NCBI GenBank assembly: GCA_002050465.1
Contig: MWYX01000060.1
Span: 1-64,000, forward strand
DNA length: 64,000 bases
Direction: 5' to 3'
DNA from: Chitinophagales bacterium 65-1
GTDB lineage: Bacteria; Bacteroidota; Bacteroidia; Chitinophagales; Chitinophagaceae
This document shows, piece by piece, positions 17,970 through 26,616 of this stretch. Both the position numbers and the translations under genes were made by a program. The notes below the pieces were generated by a model. It was not told where the DNA came from. It made no database searches and saw only the letters and a list, made by a program, of their open reading frames with translations. Every line of letters begins with the position of its first letter. The stretch's first letter is position 1.

Positions 17970-18042
17970 GGTGCGGTAGCTCAGTCGGTAGAGCAAAGGA
18001 CTGAAAATCCTTGTGTCGGCGGTTCGATCCCGCCCCACACCA
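17970..18042 (+). tRNA. tRNA-Phe (GAA)
   Basis: Full cloverleaf: acceptor GGTGCGG/CCACACC (one C-A mismatch at the fifth pair), D stem GCTC/GAGC with loop AGTCGGTA, anticodon stem AAGGA/TCCTT with loop CTGAAAA (anticodon GAA), variable GTGTC, T stem GGCGG/CCGCC with TTCGATC. 73 bases to the discriminator A; the CCA end is not encoded, as often in Bacteroidetes. A hairpin terminator follows. Confidence 0.95.
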
Positions 18043-18057
18043 CGAATCACTATAATT

Positions 18058-18089
18058 TCCTGCAAGGATTAAATTTGCGGGATTTTTTT
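18058..18089 (+). terminator. Terminator of tRNA-Phe
   Basis: TCCTGCAA / TTGCGGGA, eight pairs including one T-G, 9-base loop, then seven T. It begins 16 bases after the tRNA. Confidence 0.75.
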
Positions 18090-18116
18090 ATGAGAGTATG
18101 ACTTATCCGCAAGATT

Positions 18117-18248
18117 TTACACAGTAGTAGTATTTAATTCCTCATAGTGTTTTTTATACATAGCAATAAAACTATTTACATTTTTATATCCAAGCGTATG
18201 AGCTGCTTCAATGGCACTTAATTTATTTTCTTTCATTAATTTCTCTGC
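18117..18248 (-). pseudogene. Remnant of an AraC-type helix-turn-helix C-terminus
   Basis: 43 sense codons on the minus strand, ending at a stop at 18117-18119 and blocked upstream by an in-frame TAA. The encoded LSAIEAAHTLGYKNVNSFIA followed by MYKKHY matches the pattern of the second HTH of AraC regulators (IxEIAxxLGYxNxSYFxRxFKKxxG). No start or N-terminal domain remains. It could be a decayed regulator or other HTH protein lying beside tRNA-Phe. Confidence 0.55.
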
Positions 18249-18258
18249 TTATTTGTCG

Positions 18259-18293
18259 GGTAGGCAGCTTTAATAGAGCTGCTTACCTTTTTT
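18259..18293 (+). terminator. Hairpin with T tract between the AraC remnant and the iron-permease gene
   Basis: GGTAGGCAGCT / AGCTGCTTACC, 11 pairs with one G-T, 7-base loop, followed by six T on the plus strand. No gene on that strand ends just before it apart from tRNA-Phe, 217 bases upstream, which already has a terminator. Confidence 0.55.
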
Positions 18294-18302
18294 ATAGAAC
18301 AA

Positions 18303-18749
18303 TTATTTTTCTTCTTCTTTTTTAACCTCTTTTATTATGTGTTCTATTGAGTGCGAAGACTGCATTGATTCAGAGGTTTTTGCTTTTTCAGCAATCGTAG
18401 AATAATGTTTTGCAAGATCTCTGATTTCTTCTTCGGTTTTTTCTTCTATGTTTATAATTCTGTTACTGGCATTATCATGAGAAGCTACCAGCTCATTCAT
18501 TTTTAAATGTAAAGCAGCAGAAAAGCGATTTACGGATTTTTGAATAATAAAAATACTAAGAAAAGTAGTTGAAAAAATTACATCCATAATTATAAGATAT
18601 TTCGGGCGGGCATATACTTCTTTGTCGGTAAAATAAGTGATAACTAATATTAAAGCCATTAAAAAAGTTAAAGAATTTCCTAATACCCGGGTAGCCATCA
18701 TACTGAATTTTTCGAAAGCTGTTTCAATTATTTTATATAGAGATTTCAT
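18303..18749 (-). CDS. Low-affinity iron permease family protein
   Basis: 148 residues with two membrane segments near the N-terminus (about residues 24-42 and 52-70) followed by a charged, coiled-coil-like tail. The FLSIFIIQKSVNRFSAALHL stretch and KMNELV after it follow the low-affinity iron permease family pattern (FLxxFLIQxxQNRDxxAxxxKLDELI). Bacterial members are small and their transport activity is poorly tested, so iron transport is a family label and not shown. It is last in a minus-strand series ybeY-mnmG-cupin-this gene, 51 bases after the cupin. Confidence 0.75.
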   Translation of the reverse strand: MKSLYKIIETAFEKFSMMATRVLGNSLTFLMALILVITYFTDKEVYARPKYLIIMDVIFSTTFLSIFIIQKSVNRFSAALHLKMNELVASHDNASNRIINIEEKTEEEIRDLAKHYSTIAEKAKTSESMQSSHSIEHIIKEVKKEEEK

Positions 18750-18800
18750 TATAAATGATTTTAAAATAGGGAATTATAAGGGATTATTTATAATTGCAAT

Positions 18801-19307
18801 TCATCGTCCAAAATCATCCTGTAATCGTACTATGTCTTCTTCATCGCTGGGATGATCTTTATCAGTATGTTGCCAAATTTCTGCCACTACACCCCAATTT
18901 ACAAGGCCAATTAATCTATGGCGTTCACCTTTTTTTAATTTAATAATTGAGTCAGGCCTATATTTTTTTAAGCCACTCTCTGTGTCGGTCTTACTTGTAA
19001 TAATTCCAACATCGCCGGTTATAACCCTCCATAGCTCTGCCCTTCTAAAGTGATACTGCCAGCTTAACCTTTTACCGGGTTCAACAATCAAAAATTTAGG
19101 GCTAATCTTCTTCTGGAAGTTTACCCTTTCGTTGGGGAAAAATTCTTTAAAGAACTTATCTGACTGAGCCTCATCAATTACGAAAAAGCCACCCCAGGGC
19201 CTTTCGGAATCTTTATTGATAATTTGGAAACCGCTTTCTGTTAAAAATTTTTCCGTTGTATCGAATACGATACTTTTATTTATTTGCGAAGGAAATGAGA
19301 TTTGCAT
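18801..19307 (-). CDS. Cupin protein of the mannose-6-phosphate isomerase type II family
   Basis: 168 residues forming one cupin barrel. RPWGGFFVID is the usual start of the type II mannose-6-phosphate isomerase/ManC C-terminal domain, followed by PGKRLSWQYHFRRAELWRVI (metal-binding His and Glu of cupin motif 1), KKGERHRLIGLVNWGVVAEI (motif 2) and the terminal EEDIVRLQDDFGR. Such stand-alone cupins may supply the isomerase activity missing from the short manC at 13269-14351, or act on another sugar phosphate; substrate is inferred. It starts 10 bases after the mnmG stop, so cotranscribed. Confidence 0.82.
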   Translation of the reverse strand: MQISFPSQINKSIVFDTTEKFLTESGFQIINKDSERPWGGFFVIDEAQSDKFFKEFFPNERVNFQKKISPKFLIVEPGKRLSWQYHFRRAELWRVITGDVGIITSKTDTESGLKKYRPDSIIKLKKGERHRLIGLVNWGVVAEIWQHTDKDHPSDEEDIVRLQDDFGR

Positions 19308-19317
19308 TAATTATTTT

Positions 19318-21180
19318 TTAGCGACCCATGTAAACTATAAGAATTTGCACGTCGCTTGGGTTTACACCACTAATTCTACTGGCCTGCCCTAAAGTTTGTG
19401 GCCTTATTTTATTAAATTTTTGTCTCGCCTCAGATGAAAGAGAAAGAATTTTATCATAGTTAAAACTATCTGGTATAATTTGTTCTTCAAGCAAACTCAT
19501 TCTTCCCACCAGTTCTTTTTCCTTCTGAATATAAACATCATATTTTAGTTGAATTTCTGCTTGTTCCAGTGTTTCAGAATCATATTCTTTTAAGTAAGAA
19601 TTCAATACAGAACTTGCTTTCATCATATCAGATAAAGATAACAATGGACGAAGGATTAACTGAGAAGCTTTTTGTTTTTTATCTAATGCAGCGGAATTTA
19701 TTTTTTGTAAATAAGGATTTATTTCATCTCCATTAAATATATATTCATTTAATATTGATTTTATTTTGAGCACATTGGCTGTTTTGGTTTTTACTTTTTC
19801 CATCCTTTCCTGCGATGCTAATCCAAGTCGATAGCTTTTTTCTGTTAACCTGATATCCGCATTATCCTGTCGCAATAAAGTTCTAAATTCAGCCCTGCTT
19901 GTAAACATCCGATATGGCTCATCCGTACCCTTATTAATTAAATCATCAACCAACACTCCAATATAAGCTTCATTCCGTTTTAATATCACAGGTTCATAAT
20001 CGTTTATTTTTTGATGTGCATTTATTCCCGCCATTAAACCCTGGCAGGCGGCTTCTTCATACCCCGTGGTACCATTGATCTGGCCTGCAAAAAATAAATT
20101 ATGTATTAATTTTGTTTCCAGGGTAGGTTTTAACTGTGTAGGTGGAAAATAATCATATTCTATGGCATAGCCTGGACGAAACATTTTGCAATTTTCAAAA
20201 CCTTTTATTTCCATAAGTGCTTGATACTGAGTTGATTCTGACAAAGAGGAAGAGAATCCATTTACATAAATCTCGATGGTATTCCAACCTTCCGGCTCAA
20301 TGAATAATTGATGACGATCTCTTTCAGAAAATCTGGTTATTTTATCCTCTATGCTTGGGCAATATCGGGGTCCAACCCCCTGAATCCGGCCTTGATACAT
20401 TGGACTTTTGCTAAAACCAGACTCAAGAATGGCGTGTACTTTTTTGTTTGTATATGCAATCCAACAATTCTTTTGTTTTGTTGGTTTGTTTGTTGGTATA
20501 AAAGAAAAACCTTTAATTTCTTTATCACCTTCTTGTATTTCTAATTGACTGTAGTCTATACTTCTGCCGTCTATCCTGGGTGGCGTACCCGTTTTTAGGC
20601 GATTGCTTTGAAAACCCCACCCTTGTAGCTGTTCCGTGATTCCTGTAGATGGCTTTTCTGCAATCCTTCCGCCAGGTATTTGTTTTTCTCCAATATGAAT
20701 CAGCCCATTTAAAAAGGTGCCATTCGTAAGAATTACCGCCTGGGCATAAATTTCATGTTCCAGGCGGGTTTTAACCCCACTTATCCTGTCACCAGTTTTT
20801 ATTAGACCCACTACCATGTCTTGGTAAAAATCAATATTTGTATTTTGTTCTAATAGAGATCTCCATTTTAAAGAAAATAAGGTTCGGTCGCTTTGGGCTC
20901 TTGGGCTCCACATTGCCGGTCCCTTACTTTTGTTTAACATCCTAAACTGTAGCATTGTCTCATCTGTCACTATGCCACTATAACCCCCCATCGCATCTAT
21001 TTCTCTGATTATCTGCCCCTTAGCTATACCCCCCATAGCCGGATTACAACTCATTTCTCCAACTGTTTGCAAATTCATTGTTATTAAAAGAACCTTACTT
21101 CCAAAATTTGCAGCTGCAGAGGCAGCCTCACAACCTGCATGCCCGGCACCCACTACTATTACATCGTATTTAGAAAACAT
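19318..21180 (-). CDS. mnmG: tRNA uridine-5-carboxymethylaminomethyl modification enzyme MnmG (GidA)
   Basis: With MnmE it installs (carboxymethyl)aminomethyl at U34 of several tRNAs. FAD-binding VIVVGAGHAGCEAASAAANFG begins at residue 8; GGIAKGQIIREIDAMGG, the GTFLNGLIHIGEKQIPGGR region and RLKTGTPPRIDGRSIDY are family signatures; EYDYFPPTQLKPTLETK and FAGQINGTTGYEEAACQGL lead to the helical tail with the usual LxQASRIxGVxPxD motif, which binds tRNA and MnmE. 620 residues is full length. In many bacteria this gene is origin-proximal; here a parS-like site lies 40 bases upstream. Confidence 0.97.
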   Translation of the reverse strand: MFSKYDVIVVGAGHAGCEAASAAANFGSKVLLITMNLQTVGEMSCNPAMGGIAKGQIIREIDAMGGYSGIVTDETMLQFRMLNKSKGPAMWSPRAQSDRTLFSLKWRSLLEQNTNIDFYQDMVVGLIKTGDRISGVKTRLEHEIYAQAVILTNGTFLNGLIHIGEKQIPGGRIAEKPSTGITEQLQGWGFQSNRLKTGTPPRIDGRSIDYSQLEIQEGDKEIKGFSFIPTNKPTKQKNCWIAYTNKKVHAILESGFSKSPMYQGRIQGVGPRYCPSIEDKITRFSERDRHQLFIEPEGWNTIEIYVNGFSSSLSESTQYQALMEIKGFENCKMFRPGYAIEYDYFPPTQLKPTLETKLIHNLFFAGQINGTTGYEEAACQGLMAGINAHQKINDYEPVILKRNEAYIGVLVDDLINKGTDEPYRMFTSRAEFRTLLRQDNADIRLTEKSYRLGLASQERMEKVKTKTANVLKIKSILNEYIFNGDEINPYLQKINSAALDKKQKASQLILRPLLSLSDMMKASSVLNSYLKEYDSETLEQAEIQLKYDVYIQKEKELVGRMSLLEEQIIPDSFNYDKILSLSSEARQKFNKIRPQTLGQASRISGVNPSDVQILIVYMGR

Positions 21181-21219
21181 CAGACAAAATTACAGGAACC
21201 ATATTAAGGCTCCAATTTA

Positions 21220-21235
21220 GGTTTCACGTGAAACA
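21220..21235 (-). promoter_or_regulatory. parS-like centromere site
   Basis: Minus strand TGTTTCACGTGAAACC differs from the widespread ParB site TGTTTCACGTGAAACA only in the last base; the inner 14 bases are a perfect palindrome. It overlaps the stop codon of ybeY and sits next to mnmG, a place where parS sites are common in origin-proximal chromosome regions. No other match occurs in the window, and parA/parB are not present here. Confidence 0.7.
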
Positions 21236-21655
21236 ACCCCAATTCTTTAGGTAGTTTTCTTGTAAATTTTCCATGTTGCGAGCTTGGGATTTGCTTTTGT
21301 CAGAATATCCACACAAGTGCAAACATCCATGAATAATAACCCTAATTAATTCTGTTTTATAGGCAGCTGAAAGTTCTTTTGAATTAAATTTAACTCTATC
21401 TACACTGATATATATTTCTCCTACAAGTGGTTCTTTAGGAGATGAAAGAAGAAAGGTTAGAGTATCGGTGAACCAATTATGATTTAGATATCGTTTATTA
21501 AGTGTTAACAGAAAATTATCTGTACAAAAAATTATATCTATTCTATCTATAATTTTCCCTTCTTTTTCGAAAAGTAAAAAAAGATATTTTTTTAGGGCAC
21601 GTCGGTGGAATTGTTGCTTGCTCACGTTCCACTCATTAAAAAAAATATTTTCCAA
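21224..21655 (-). CDS. ybeY: Endoribonuclease YbeY
   Basis: Single-strand endoribonuclease for 16S rRNA 3' maturation and ribosome quality control. The metal motif appears as HGCLHLCGYSDKS near residues 110-122; most bacteria have a third His after GYD, but the D-K replacement is usual in Bacteroidetes. EIYISVDRV and RVIIHG flank it. 143 residues, normal. The only usable start is TTG 21655 (MENIFFNEW). It is first of the ybeY-mnmG-cupin series, 43 bases ahead of mnmG, and its last codons form half of a parS-like palindrome. Confidence 0.92.
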   Translation of the reverse strand: MENIFFNEWNVSKQQFHRRALKKYLFLLFEKEGKIIDRIDIIFCTDNFLLTLNKRYLNHNWFTDTLTFLLSSPKEPLVGEIYISVDRVKFNSKELSAAYKTELIRVIIHGCLHLCGYSDKSKSQARNMENLQENYLKNWGCFT

Positions 21656-21693
21656 GTGTATTTTCTAAACTCGAAAATATAGAAGTTTCTAAC

Positions 21694-21701
21694 CAAATAT
21701 A
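21694..21701 (-). promoter_or_regulatory. Probable -7 box for ybeY-mnmG
   Basis: TATATTTG on the minus strand, 38 bases before the ybeY start. No convincing -33 box. It lies in the 54-base gap shared with divergent feoA. Confidence 0.4.
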
Positions 21702-21709
21702 TTTAATAC

Positions 21710-21937
21710 GTGTTAAGAAAATTATCGACGGTAAAAGCAGGTCAATGTGTTCGAATAAATTCATTTACTAAAAATGACCTTTTTTTAAAATTGATGGAGA
21801 TGGGCTGTTTACCAGGAGAAATAATAAGTATAGAAAAAATTGCTCCTTTAGGCGATCCGATCTCAATAAAAGTCTCGGGATATCATTTGAGTCTTAGATT
21901 AAATGAAGCGGAAACAATTCTTGTAGAAGACTTGTAA
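21710..21937 (+). CDS. feoA: FeoA domain protein
   Basis: 75-residue SH3-like FeoA, a small cytoplasmic partner of the FeoB ferrous-iron transporter. LSTVKAGQCVRI, LKLMEMGCLPGE and the hydrophobic APLGDPISIKVSGYHLSLR segment, ending in the usual LRLNEAETILVE, define it. Starts with GTG at 21710; no ATG is available upstream. feoB is not adjacent but lies 10 kb downstream (31919-34033). nadD follows after 21 bases and may be cotranscribed. Confidence 0.9.
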   Translation: MLRKLSTVKAGQCVRINSFTKNDLFLKLMEMGCLPGEIISIEKIAPLGDPISIKVSGYHLSLRLNEAETILVEDL

Positions 21938-21958
21938 ACAATTGATAATCAATATATA

Positions 21959-22534
21959 ATGAAAATTGGGTTATATTTTGGGTCGTTTAACCCAATTCAT
22001 ACCGGACATTTAATAATTGCGAATTATTTTGCGAATAATACTGAATTGAGCCAGATTTGGTTTGTTATTTCTCCTCAGAATCCCTTAAAGTCTAATCTAA
22101 ACTTATTAAACAAATATCATCGAAAATATTTGATCGACATAGCCATTGATGGAGAAAAAAAATTAAAAACCAGTACAATCGAATTTTCATTACCTATTCC
22201 GTCCTATACAATAGATACATTAACTTATCTGAGAGAAAAACACCTGGATTTTAAATTCTCTATTATTTTAGGAAGCGACAGCCTGCAAAATATTACCAAA
22301 TGGAAGAATTATGAATTTCTGATTAAAAACTATGAGATACTGGTTTATGAAAGACCTGGATTTAATTCTGAAAATAATTTAGGAAAAAATATAATTATGG
22401 TCAAAGCTCCATTGCTTGATATTTCTTCTACCGCCATACGTGAGATGATAAAAGCCGGGAAATCAATTAAATTCTTTGTTCCCGATGTTGTAAAGGAGGA
22501 AATAGAAAAAAATCATTATTACAAAACCCCTTAG
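21959..22534 (+). CDS. nadD: Nicotinate-nucleotide adenylyltransferase
   Basis: Transfers AMP from ATP to nicotinate mononucleotide to give deamido-[22 protein letters not shown] (nucleotidyltransferase HxGH-type motif) is at residues 4-22 and the closing [10 protein letters not shown] motif near residue 157. 191 residues, normal. Shares the NAD pathway with nadA 10 kb away. Its stop overlaps the chrA stop by four bases in convergent orientation. Confidence 0.95.
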   Translation: MKIGLYFGSFNPIHTGHLIIANYFANNTELSQIWFVISPQNPLKSNLNLLNKYHRKYLIDIAIDGEKKLKTSTIEFSLPIPSYTIDTLTYLREKHLDFKFSIILGSDSLQNITKWKNYEFLIKNYEILVYERPGFNSENNLGKNIIMVKAPLLDISSTAIREMIKAGKSIKFFVPDVVKEEIEKNHYYKTP

Positions 22535-23751
22535 AATATCCACCCTAATAGTAAACAGCCAATCACTACATAGGGTGATTTTATCGGGGTAAAAGTTAAT
22601 AAGCAGAAAGTGCCTATAATTACTCCAATGTTAATAAAGCTGATTGTTTTAAAATTCGCTATTGATATATCATGCAGTAAATAAAATGTGGCCGCCCACA
22701 TAATACCAACTACAGCTGCATTTATACCTTCCAGCGCACGATAAACAATCGGATATTTTTTTAAATTATGCCATACCGGAAAGAAAAATAGTACCAATAA
22801 AGCGCTTGGCAGAAAAATTGCAACTGCACCAATTATACAACCAAGCAATTGCATTATCTTTCCTTCCGGACGCATTACCATTCCCCCCGTGTATGACGCA
22901 ACCGAAAATACAGGCCCGGGAATAGCTCTCACCATGCCCCAGCCTGTTAAATATTCCTCACGTGTAATATTGTATTTTATTTTATCTCTCACTACATATT
23001 GATCATACATTAAGGGCATTAAAACATCGCCTCCTCCAAATACTAAACTCCCGAAACGATAAAAGTTTTCGAACAAAGCAAAGCTTCGTTTGTTTTCCCA
23101 ATTCCTTGTTCGGGAAACCTCACTGAATATACCTGCTATAATAAAAATTAATACAAACAACCATATGTTGGTCCATTTAACCAGTTTTGGTTTTAATGCT
23201 TTATTACGAGGATAGCGTTTATTACTGAAATTAGTAACAACACCTCCCAAGATTATTAAAACAGGGAAAACCCACGGCGTTTTAAATAATATAAAAGTGA
23301 TAAGTAAGGATAAAAGCATTATTATATATGTAATCAAATTTGTTATTGAAGTTTTATAAACCCGATAAGCAGCAAAAGCCAAAAACCCCACCGCCATGGG
23401 TTGAATAAATTTAAAAATAGTTAGCCCAGAGGATCCTGAATTAATGTTATGAACAACAAAAGAAAATGCCGACATTAAAGCACATGCCGGCAAAATCCAG
23501 ATGATAAGAGTTACCACGGCTAAAGAAACACCCCCTCTTTTATATCCTATTAATGTTAGTGTTTGCGTGGAAGAGGCGCCCGGTAAAAGCTGACAAAAAG
23601 AAACATAATCCATCAACTCTTCTTTAGTTACGTCTCTTCTTTTGTCTACAAATGTTTTCATCATCATACCCAAATGGCCCTGTGGGCCGCCAAAAGCAGA
23701 AATACTATGAAAGAAAACGGCTTTTAAAAAAGGACCATGGCGATGCAACAT
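22531..23751 (-). CDS. chrA: Chromate transporter ChrA family protein
   Basis: 406-residue two-domain (CHR-CHR) membrane protein with about 10-12 hydrophobic segments. The first half has the family motif [15 protein letters not shown] and [19 protein letters not shown]; the second has [16 protein letters not shown] and [21 protein letters not shown], the internal repeat of the same motifs. ChrA proteins export chromate; whether this one does, or handles another oxyanion, is unknown. Single gene with an 87-base upstream gap. Confidence 0.92.
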   Translation of the reverse strand: MLHRHGPFLKAVFFHSISAFGGPQGHLGMMMKTFVDKRRDVTKEELMDYVSFCQLLPGASSTQTLTLIGYKRGGVSLAVVTLIIWILPACALMSAFSFVVHNINSGSSGLTIFKFIQPMAVGFLAFAAYRVYKTSITNLITYIIMLLSLLITFILFKTPWVFPVLIILGGVVTNFSNKRYPRNKALKPKLVKWTNIWLFVLIFIIAGIFSEVSRTRNWENKRSFALFENFYRFGSLVFGGGDVLMPLMYDQYVVRDKIKYNITREEYLTGWGMVRAIPGPVFSVASYTGGMVMRPEGKIMQLLGCIIGAVAIFLPSALLVLFFFPVWHNLKKYPIVYRALEGINAAVVGIMWAATFYLLHDISIANFKTISFINIGVIIGTFCLLTFTPIKSPYVVIGCLLLGWIF

Positions 23752-23838
23752 TATTTGAAAATACTAAAAAATAAAAAAATACATAATTCAAAAAAAGAAT
23801 AAAAAATGTATCAGGTTTTTGAAATGTAAATTTGATAA

Positions 23839-24900
23839 ATGAGAATTACCCAAATAAAAATTTTCTTTTGGAATAAAAATCTGTTTTATCTGTGTTTTGT
23901 TATATTATTTATTTCCTGTTCTAAAAAATATTCACCGGCTCCAACAAACTATAATTTTAAAAGCGCTAATGGCAAACCGGATTATTCTGATTTAAATTAT
24001 TGGGCATCCCATCCATGGAAAAGCGATGCCGCAGATAATATCCCCTCCGCAATTCCCGATAAAAAGAAAGATTCATTAGCCGATGTATTTTTTATTCATC
24101 CTACTACTTACACTGATGTTATAATGCCAATGGGCTGGAATGCCCAAATTGATAATGAAATATTAAATAAAAAAACTGATAATTCAACTATTTTATACCA
24201 GGCAAGTGTGTTTAATGAACAGTGCAGAATTTTTGCCCCCCGATATAGGCAGGCCAATATAAAAGCATTTTATACAACTAATAAGAACGAGGCTGACAAA
24301 GCGTTTGCTTTTGCTTATAATGATATTAAAGCTGCCTTTGAAAATTATTTAAAATATCATAATGCTGGTAAACCAATTATTATTGCATCACACAGCCAGG
24401 GAACATTACATGCAGGAAGATTATTAAAAGAGTTTTTTGAAAATAAACCCCTTGAAAAAAAGCTGGTTTGCGCATATATTATTGGATTGCCGGTATTTTC
24501 AAATTATTTTACAAAATTGCAACCATGTAATGATTCAACTGCAACGGCCTGTTTCGTTGGCTGGCGAACATTTAAGGAAGACTATATTCCCGAATTTGTT
24601 CGCAGCGAAAAAGAGAAAGCCATTGTAACAAACCCGTTAACATGGAGGCTTGATGAAGAATTTGCGCCGGCAATTTTAAATAAAGGAGGAATATTAAAAG
24701 ATTTTAATAAAATAATTCCGGAATTAGTTCATGCACGGGTCCATGGCAATGTGCTATGGGTTAATAAGCCGGAGTTTTTTGGAAATGTTTTTTTAACCAT
24801 GAAAAATTATCACATTGCTGATTATAATTTGTTTTACATCAACATAAGAGAGAACGTAAAAACACGCATTAAATATTTTTTAAAAAATCATCTAAATTAG
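23839..24900 (+). CDS. DUF3089 alpha/beta-hydrolase-like lipoprotein
   Basis: 353 residues. The N-terminus has a hydrophobic segment ending in LFISC, a lipobox (Cys27), so it is likely an outer or periplasmic-face lipoprotein. [10 protein letters not shown], the [12 protein letters not shown] stretch and the nucleophile elbow [14 protein letters not shown] (Ser in G/S-H-S-x-G) identify DUF3089, an alpha/beta-hydrolase fold family with unassigned substrates. The C-terminal [10 protein letters not shown] carries a plausible catalytic His. Its stop overlaps that of asnS by four bases. Function beyond a hydrolase fold is unknown. Confidence 0.85.
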   Translation: MRITQIKIFFWNKNLFYLCFVILFISCSKKYSPAPTNYNFKSANGKPDYSDLNYWASHPWKSDAADNIPSAIPDKKKDSLADVFFIHPTTYTDVIMPMGWNAQIDNEILNKKTDNSTILYQASVFNEQCRIFAPRYRQANIKAFYTTNKNEADKAFAFAYNDIKAAFENYLKYHNAGKPIIIASHSQGTLHAGRLLKEFFENKPLEKKLVCAYIIGLPVFSNYFTKLQPCNDSTATACFVGWRTFKEDYIPEFVRSEKEKAIVTNPLTWRLDEEFAPAILNKGGILKDFNKIIPELVHARVHGNVLWVNKPEFFGNVFLTMKNYHIADYNLFYINIRENVKTRIKYFLKNHLN

Positions 24901-26336
24901 AATTCCGCACTTTTTGGGGTTCTTGGAAAAGGAATAACATCCCTGATATTTGTCATACCGGTAACAAATTGAACCAGCCGCTCAAACCCAAGACCAAAGC
25001 CCGAATGAGGTACAGTTCCAAATCTTCTTGTATCTAAATACCAATCTAATTCTTCAGTGGAGATATGCATTTCCTTCATGCGTTCCACAAGTTTATCAAG
25101 TCTTTCTTCTCTTTGAGAGCCGCCTACAATTTCACCAATTCCCGGGGCCAGAATATCCATAGCAGCAACTGTTTTTCCATCATCATTTTGCCGCATGTAA
25201 AAAGCTTTTATTTGTTTTGGATAATCAGTTAATATCACCGGCTTTTTAAAGTGTTTCTCTACAAGGTATCTTTCATGCTCGCTTTGCAGATCAACACCCC
25301 ACTCTTCGATCAAATATTGAAATTTCTTTTTCTTATTATAATTCGATTCTTTTAAAATCTCAATAGCTTCAGTATAAGTTAGCCTCTCAAAATTATTGTT
25401 AGTTACAAATTGTAATTTTTCAATCAGACTCATTTCAATTCGTTCATTTTGAGGTTTTTGTTTTTCCTCCTTGGATAATCTTTGAGATAAAAAATCCAGA
25501 TCTTCTTTATTATTCCCAAGCACATATTTTATAATGTATTTAATAAATTCTTCCGCCAGGTTTGCATTATCTTCAAGATCATAAAAAGCCATTTCGGGCT
25601 CTATCATCCAGAATTCTGCAAGATGTCTTGCCGTATTACTATTTTCCGCACGAAAGGTTGGACCAAAAGTATATATATCTGAAAACGCCATTGCAGCAAG
25701 CTCACCCTCTAACTGTCCGCTGACTGTAAGATTGGTTGCCTTTCCAAAAAAATCATTTTTAAAATTTATGGAACCATCCTCGTTTTTAGGTGGATTGATT
25801 AAATCAAAATTGGTTACGTGAAACATTTCTCCTGCGCCTTCTGCATCAGATGCGGTTATGATGGGAGTATGCAGGTATACAAATCCCTTTTCATTAAAAA
25901 AACGGTGAACAGCAAAGGCTAAAGAATGACGAACCCTGAAAACAGCCGCAAAAGTGTTAGTTCTAAAGCGTAAGTGCGCTATTTCTCTTAAAAATTCTAA
26001 ACTATGCTTTTTGGGCTGTAAGGGATATTTTTCAGCATCACTATCTCCCAGGACTTCAATAGAATTAGCTTTTAATTCTATTTTTTGTCCCTTACCTAAA
26101 GAAGGAATTATTTCTCCCTTTACTTTTAAGGAAGCTCCTGTGGTTATTCTTTTGAGAAGGGATTCTTCAAACTTCCCCAACTCCGCCAGTACCTGTAAAT
26201 TATTATTAGTACTTCCATCATTTAGGGCTATAAACTGATTATTTCTGAAAGTACGAACCCAGCCCATAACGGTTACCTCATAATTATGAGTATCATTTTC
26301 TAATAATTCTTTTATTCGGGTTCTCTTATTAAACAT
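24897..26336 (-). CDS. asnS: Asparaginyl-tRNA synthetase
   Basis: Class IIb aminoacyl-tRNA synthetase. N-terminal OB-fold anticodon-binding domain ([20 protein letters not shown]), class II motif 2 in [21 protein letters not shown], the [12 protein letters not shown] segment and [12 protein letters not shown] typical of AsnRS, and motif 3 [12 protein letters not shown] near the end. Start at ATG 26336: an extension to 26396 would add 20 residues absent from the family and would place the TATCTTTA box (26354-26361) inside the gene. 479 residues. Confidence 0.95.
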   Translation of the reverse strand: MFNKRTRIKELLENDTHNYEVTVMGWVRTFRNNQFIALNDGSTNNNLQVLAELGKFEESLLKRITTGASLKVKGEIIPSLGKGQKIELKANSIEVLGDSDAEKYPLQPKKHSLEFLREIAHLRFRTNTFAAVFRVRHSLAFAVHRFFNEKGFVYLHTPIITASDAEGAGEMFHVTNFDLINPPKNEDGSINFKNDFFGKATNLTVSGQLEGELAAMAFSDIYTFGPTFRAENSNTARHLAEFWMIEPEMAFYDLEDNANLAEEFIKYIIKYVLGNNKEDLDFLSQRLSKEEKQKPQNERIEMSLIEKLQFVTNNNFERLTYTEAIEILKESNYNKKKKFQYLIEEWGVDLQSEHERYLVEKHFKKPVILTDYPKQIKAFYMRQNDDGKTVAAMDILAPGIGEIVGGSQREERLDKLVERMKEMHISTEELDWYLDTRRFGTVPHSGFGLGFERLVQFVTGMTNIRDVIPFPRTPKSAEF

Positions 26337-26616
26337 ATTTCCGTTTTGGCGGGTAAAGATACAGGATACCCGTAAACCTGACTGTGGTAATGACATTTTA
26401 CAATCATAATAAAAACGGCTTTAAAGATTGAAGAAAAAGTTAAAGCAAAATATTTTCTTTTTTTATAAATTTACCTTATCATTGCATTGTAATAAGCTGA
26501 TCGGTTCTCCTTTTCTCTAAGCTTTTCAGTTCAATAACAGAATCCATTCCATATAAATCATCAAATTTATAGTTACACTTTAAGAGCGTTTTGAGTTTTA
26601 ATCTACAGGGATTTTT

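Noticed and set aside
17907..18101. 64-codon plus-strand frame over the tRNA-Phe region
   Set aside because: It is the well-known false protein read through tRNA sequence (VAQSVEQRTENPCVGGSIPP).
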